Of a stretch of 64,000 nucleotides of DNA, positions 60,301 through 64,000 are shown piece by piece (within the stretch, counting starts at the first letter, position 1; each line of letters opens with the position of its first letter). Under the pieces are notes generated by a model. That model was not told the DNA's origin, searched no databases, and saw only the letters and a list, made by a program, of their open reading frames with translations. Where the stretch lies: the NCBI RefSeq assembly GCF_014529535.1, contig NW_023503608.1:1922001-1986000 (forward strand), written 5' to 3'. Position numbers and translations under genes: made by a program. Source of the DNA: Bradysia coprophila (lineage: Eukaryota; Arthropoda; Insecta; Diptera; Sciaridae).

Positions 60301-62633
60301 TTAGCTGCTTGCAGAGAATTCTCGTCATCCGGACTAAAAACGGCAAAGATATCGCTGCCAATAATGGAACTCGCCGTGGAATATCGTCGAAATTCTGGAT
60401 CGATGTTTCGGACAGAATCGGTTGGTACGTTACTCAAAATGTGTGTCTTTTGACTTGTTACAGTTTGAGTATCAATGGTTGTGGTGACCACAACATTTCC
60501 AGTCTTTTGTTCAGAAACGGTTTGTGTTACGGAATGATCATTTACTGTTTCTGCATTCTCTTCGTTGTGCTTCGATGATAAATCAGTCTGTGTTTTCGAT
60601 TGAGAATTTATGCCCTCGATTTCGTTGATACTTTCTTCGTTGGTGGCCTCGAATGAAGTGGTGTAAATGGGTTCACTATCGGTTTGTTGCTGCCGTTGTT
60701 GTTGTTGTTGTGGTGAATCGCTTCCATCGAATTGTAGCAAAGTTTTCATTTCACTAACATCACTTTTTTGCACTGACGGATCGGGATTACGAACCGATGT
60801 GGAGAGGGCTGTATGCAAACGTTCGTTAACCGAAATGACTTGCGACAAGTTCTTGCTAAACGTCTCGAACATTTCCATCATACTCCGTTGATCCATATTG
60901 TTTGTCGTTTCATTAATCGAACAGTCACCGCGCAGGGTGTTTACAAATGGATGAAACTGCGACGTTTCCTTTGTCCGATGAGGAGTCGAACTGGCATTTG
61001 ATGAACATATCTTAAGGTCCTTTATACCATTAGTGGATAATGGAACAGCGACGAAATTTCGCGGTCTAGATCGTTTCTCCGGACTGTGCTGTGATAATAT
61101 TGCCGATGAAATGGTAGTATCGTCTCCATCACTTACGGCGTCGAAATGCTGAGATATTTTCGAAGGATTAATTGTGTGATTCGGCTGTTCAGATCGGATC
61201 GAGCTCAGTTCAGACATTGTATTTCGATCAGTAATGTGCAATGAAATGGACGAAAAATTGGTTGATAGCTCTTCCGATCCACTGACAGGTTTCGATGGCT
61301 GATAAATTTCATTGTCGCGGGTTCTATCTACTTCTATCTTCTCATCCGGCTTTCTGTTACCAGACTTTATTGCTGGAATTGAGTCTATCATGCTGATCAA
61401 AACCTTGGAGGACTCATGTGCCACACTGGTTTCTTCTGCTTTTTCCAAATTTTGTCGGAAGTTCGATGCATGTAAATTACGAGAGTTCTTGGGGCGTGCG
61501 AGTGGTGTCTCCAATGGAAATTTGGGCGGCGGATCTACAAGCACTGGCTGCGTAACTGACTCCAATTTCTTCCGCACTGCCATGATGAAATTGTAGGGAT
61601 ACGTCTGTGTGGACGTAGGTTTCAACCAAAATGGAATGCTTCGCTTACTATCGTTACGAGTTCGGATGGTGCCAGATCGTCTGCTTGATGAATTTGACGA
61701 ACGCATCGGATCCCACGATCTGCTACGGGATTTCGATGAACTTTTGCTTAGAACACTGGATTTCAGTTCACTTTGTGGCACGCGTAATTCCATTTTTCCA
61801 TCATCACGTGGAGGAGTAGCATCGCAGGGTTTGTTGTCAACGGTTTCATGACGTTCGGATTGTCGTTGTTTGACGGTTTGAAGTAGTGAATTTATAAACG
61901 ATTTGTCCAAACGAGTCGGAGAATGCGTGGTAGGCGGACCATCGAAAAGTTCTTTACGTCGCAAAATTCCACGTTTGCTCGGTGTGGCATCAATGGCTGG
62001 CTCTGTGTTTTGAGCTTCAATAATCGTTTGAAGGTTACATCCTTTCGGTCGGGTTGGAGTCGCTAATTTATTTTCGATTGTCGCAGTCTTCACAGTTTCC
62101 GATGTGCCTCGAGCTAAGTCGAAAGAGAATTTGAAAGACTTAGGAAAAACAATGAACTTTCCCTCCTTACCTTTATCAGCCGTTTCTGTTGTATCGACCA
62201 ATGTAGCACACAGATCTTTCTGCTTCTTCGCTACGTTTTTCTTCACTATTTTCAGTGAATTCGCATGTAATGCAGCAAGTCTCTTTTTGATTTCGTCTTT
62301 TTGCACATCCGGTGCAGCAGTCTTTTTCTCCAACAATCGTTTTCGCTGTTGTTCCGCAATGTGTTCCCTTGCCTTATTCCGATCGATTGATCTATCAACA
62401 ACAACATTTTTACGATCTGTGTTCTGTCGACAATTATTTTTCGACTTTTTTGGCAAGAGATCAAGATTTAGTTCGGTGGCATTGATACAGTTGCTGATAA
62501 TATTCGGATGCGGATCGTCATTTTCGGCATTGTTGGACAGTATTGTCTTGAGGCCATTGGTGTCGATTTGTTGTTGATTGTTATTGGTGAGGTTATTTGT
62601 ACGTTTCGCGTTCATTTTATAGAGGCGGTGCAT
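57303..62633 (-). CDS. CEP350/CAP350-like centrosomal protein
   Basis: In animals CEP350 is a large centrosome and microtubule-anchoring protein. Inferred exons from the 5' end: 60252-62633, 59952-60178, 59709-59891, 58035-59640, 57303-57971; phases agree and give 1688 aa. The start ATG at 62633 follows an in-frame stop. Residues 1-794 are low-complexity and basic, with a short charged helix HIAEQQRKRLLEKK. Exon 2 (795-870) carries the hallmark KSLIDRTKGQIAWLELQKQK and VKKKQRALLMHM. Exon 4 opens with a helix ILRKREAELQKRRNYVEHL and HQRLNREEDDLLQMERMLM. The last exon has KPPPPYVPP, then a folded C-terminal domain ending in KRKRDVVDDMLVMEMIEDE and WSNFDLEEKEVIENIVEQI, as at the vertebrate C-terminus. 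The CAP-Gly domain of vertebrate CEP350 is not visible, and the protein is about half the vertebrate length. Family call is firm; one-to-one orthology is inferred. Confidence 0.85.
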
Positions 62634-64000
62634 TCGGGTCAAAAGACTATGTTAATGGTGCAAATGGCAATCATTTAAAATAGAAAACTTATTATTTAAA
62701 AGTAAACGTAAAAAATAGGTTTTTAAAAACACACACAACCGACGTAGCTTGTTACGATAAACAAGTTTTTTTTTCTTTCGTAATGTCAAACATTCCGTAC
62801 GTGACTGCTAGTTTCGCGTGTAGATGGCGTTCCGTCGAATAAGTTTAATGTTTCCATTCGTCGATTTCAAAAATAAACGCACGGATAGATTTAAATCCTT
62901 TATGTATACACATTACACTGTAAATTGTGTCTAATCTCTAAAATCACCCAAGGCAATATAAGAAATCACAAACAATTACCTAAGATATTTTCGTCACTTA
63001 GTCCACCGCTCGTCAATGTCCAATGGTTCCGTGAAAAACTTGAAAAACCGATGGTCGGTCCTAAGTACTTTAAATCTGAGAAACTATTTAAGAATTTTTG
63101 AGCACGACTGGCAAAGAGTTTTTCAGTTTCAGGCAGTCCTTGAATCCTATTTCAATAAAATTCGATGAACAATCTATCAATGGGTTGTGATTTTCGCCAT
63201 TTTAAGAAGAAGAAGAATGACGTTTCAGGTCTATGACGCTCAGTAAGTACACAATTTGTGAAACCATTTATGTTTCAGGCGTGTAGTATACGTTGAATAA
63301 ATTGGTATATTGAGTCTATACCTCAATTTCTATAGATCATTGAAATGAAAAATCAAAAAGAAAATGTTGACATTGGCGCTGGCGATCAGTTTCGACGGTC
63401 AAACCATGAACTTTCATCACAACCCATTAGTTTGAGAAGGCTCTCTCCACTTCCACTGCATTCAGTGGCTGATCCAGAAAATTTTCTGACCTAGGCGGTT
63501 AAAATTTAAAAATGGTTTGACCTGGGCGGTTTTCGATAAATTGCATTTGTAGGGTTAAAAAAAATCAGAGAAATACAATTTTTTTGACTAGGTCAATCGC
63601 GACAACCGCTAATAGGAGGATCGAAAAACTGAAAAAATGTTCAAACAGATGCGGCACTCGGCGAATTTGGTACCATTCGATCGGTAATTATCCCTGCTAA
63701 ACGATAAACGTTTAAAATTGTAAAAATCCGGTATTCCCCCATACGATCCTATACGAAAAACTGAAGTTCTTTTTGCCTGTCGAATAAACTTAAATCAAAT
63801 CTTAGGTTCTGAAAGAACATGTTAAGACACTTACGAAGACAGCTTCAATTAGTTCTTTGTAGCAGGCATTCATATTTGAACAGAACAGTGGATATTTACA
63901 CAAAGTCTAAATACTCAATGACTTAACATCCTTTGAAGCTAAACATTTTATTAGTTGGATTATAAACTTAACTCAAATAAACTTTTTACATGCTTATACG
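62634..64000. other. Upstream flank of the CEP350-like gene
   Basis: No exon, RNA or clear repeat element was seen. It should contain the 5' UTR and promoter of the minus-strand gene starting at 62633. Around 63485-63530 a short direct repeat (TGACCTAGGCGGTT and TGACCTGGGCGGTT) occurs twice. Confidence 0.4.

Noticed and set aside
61312..62577. Plus-strand open frames of 94 and 157 codons
   Set aside because: They lie opposite the long first exon of the CEP350-like gene and have compositions typical of antisense shadows.

Overview
The window reads as nuclear DNA of an insect, most probably a lower dipteran; a fungus-gnat-like genome is my guess from the overall look, not something proved here. 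The DNA is AT-rich, genes are split by GT-AG introns from tens of bases to over 6 kb, and the spaces hold many short terminal-inverted-repeat elements, retroelement pieces and satellite-like repeats. There are no operons, ribosome-binding sites or CRISPR arrays.

Layout. (1) 1-140: end of a LINE-type reverse-transcriptase fragment, minus strand. (2) 2540-25238: a complete 26-exon plus-strand gene for CARMIL, a leucine-rich-repeat regulator of actin capping protein. The exon chain totals 4098 bp and stays in frame (1365 aa). (3) 28998-43014: a minus-strand tandem cluster of three copies of a kinase-less, membrane-anchor-less insulin-receptor ectodomain, like the Drosophila secreted decoy of InR (SDR). 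Copies 1 (989 aa) and 2 (1011 aa) can be read in frame from signal peptide to stop. Copy 3 is a broken pseudogene interrupted by a 1.7 kb block of nested mobile DNA. (4) 47337-51370: satellite-like repeats, partly a two-monomer higher-order repeat, split by an RT element that ends in a zinc-knuckle/restriction-like-endonuclease module. (5) 53224-53438: a possible first coding exon of an unidentified minus-strand gene. (6) 57303-62633: a five-exon minus-strand gene for a CEP350/CAP350-like centrosomal protein (1688 aa) with no visible CAP-Gly domain.

The most unusual biology is the decoy-receptor cluster. Each intact copy reads L1, cysteine-rich, L2, FnIII-1, then a second partial cysteine-rich, L2 and FnIII-1 block, then an alpha-CT-like helix. 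It therefore carries two L2-FnIII modules in one chain and keeps the peptide that in insulin receptors completes the hormone site, but has no transmembrane segment or kinase. The first module has lost a pair of cysteines together. Because the copies are so alike, each serves as an empty-site control for insertions in the others. This dates several small hAT-type elements with 8-bp target-site duplications (20126-20298, 33908-34070, 37359-37471).

The genes look like independent neighbours: actin assembly (CARMIL), insulin-signal buffering (decoys) and centrosome/microtubule organisation (CEP350-like). I see no sign that they work as one pathway.
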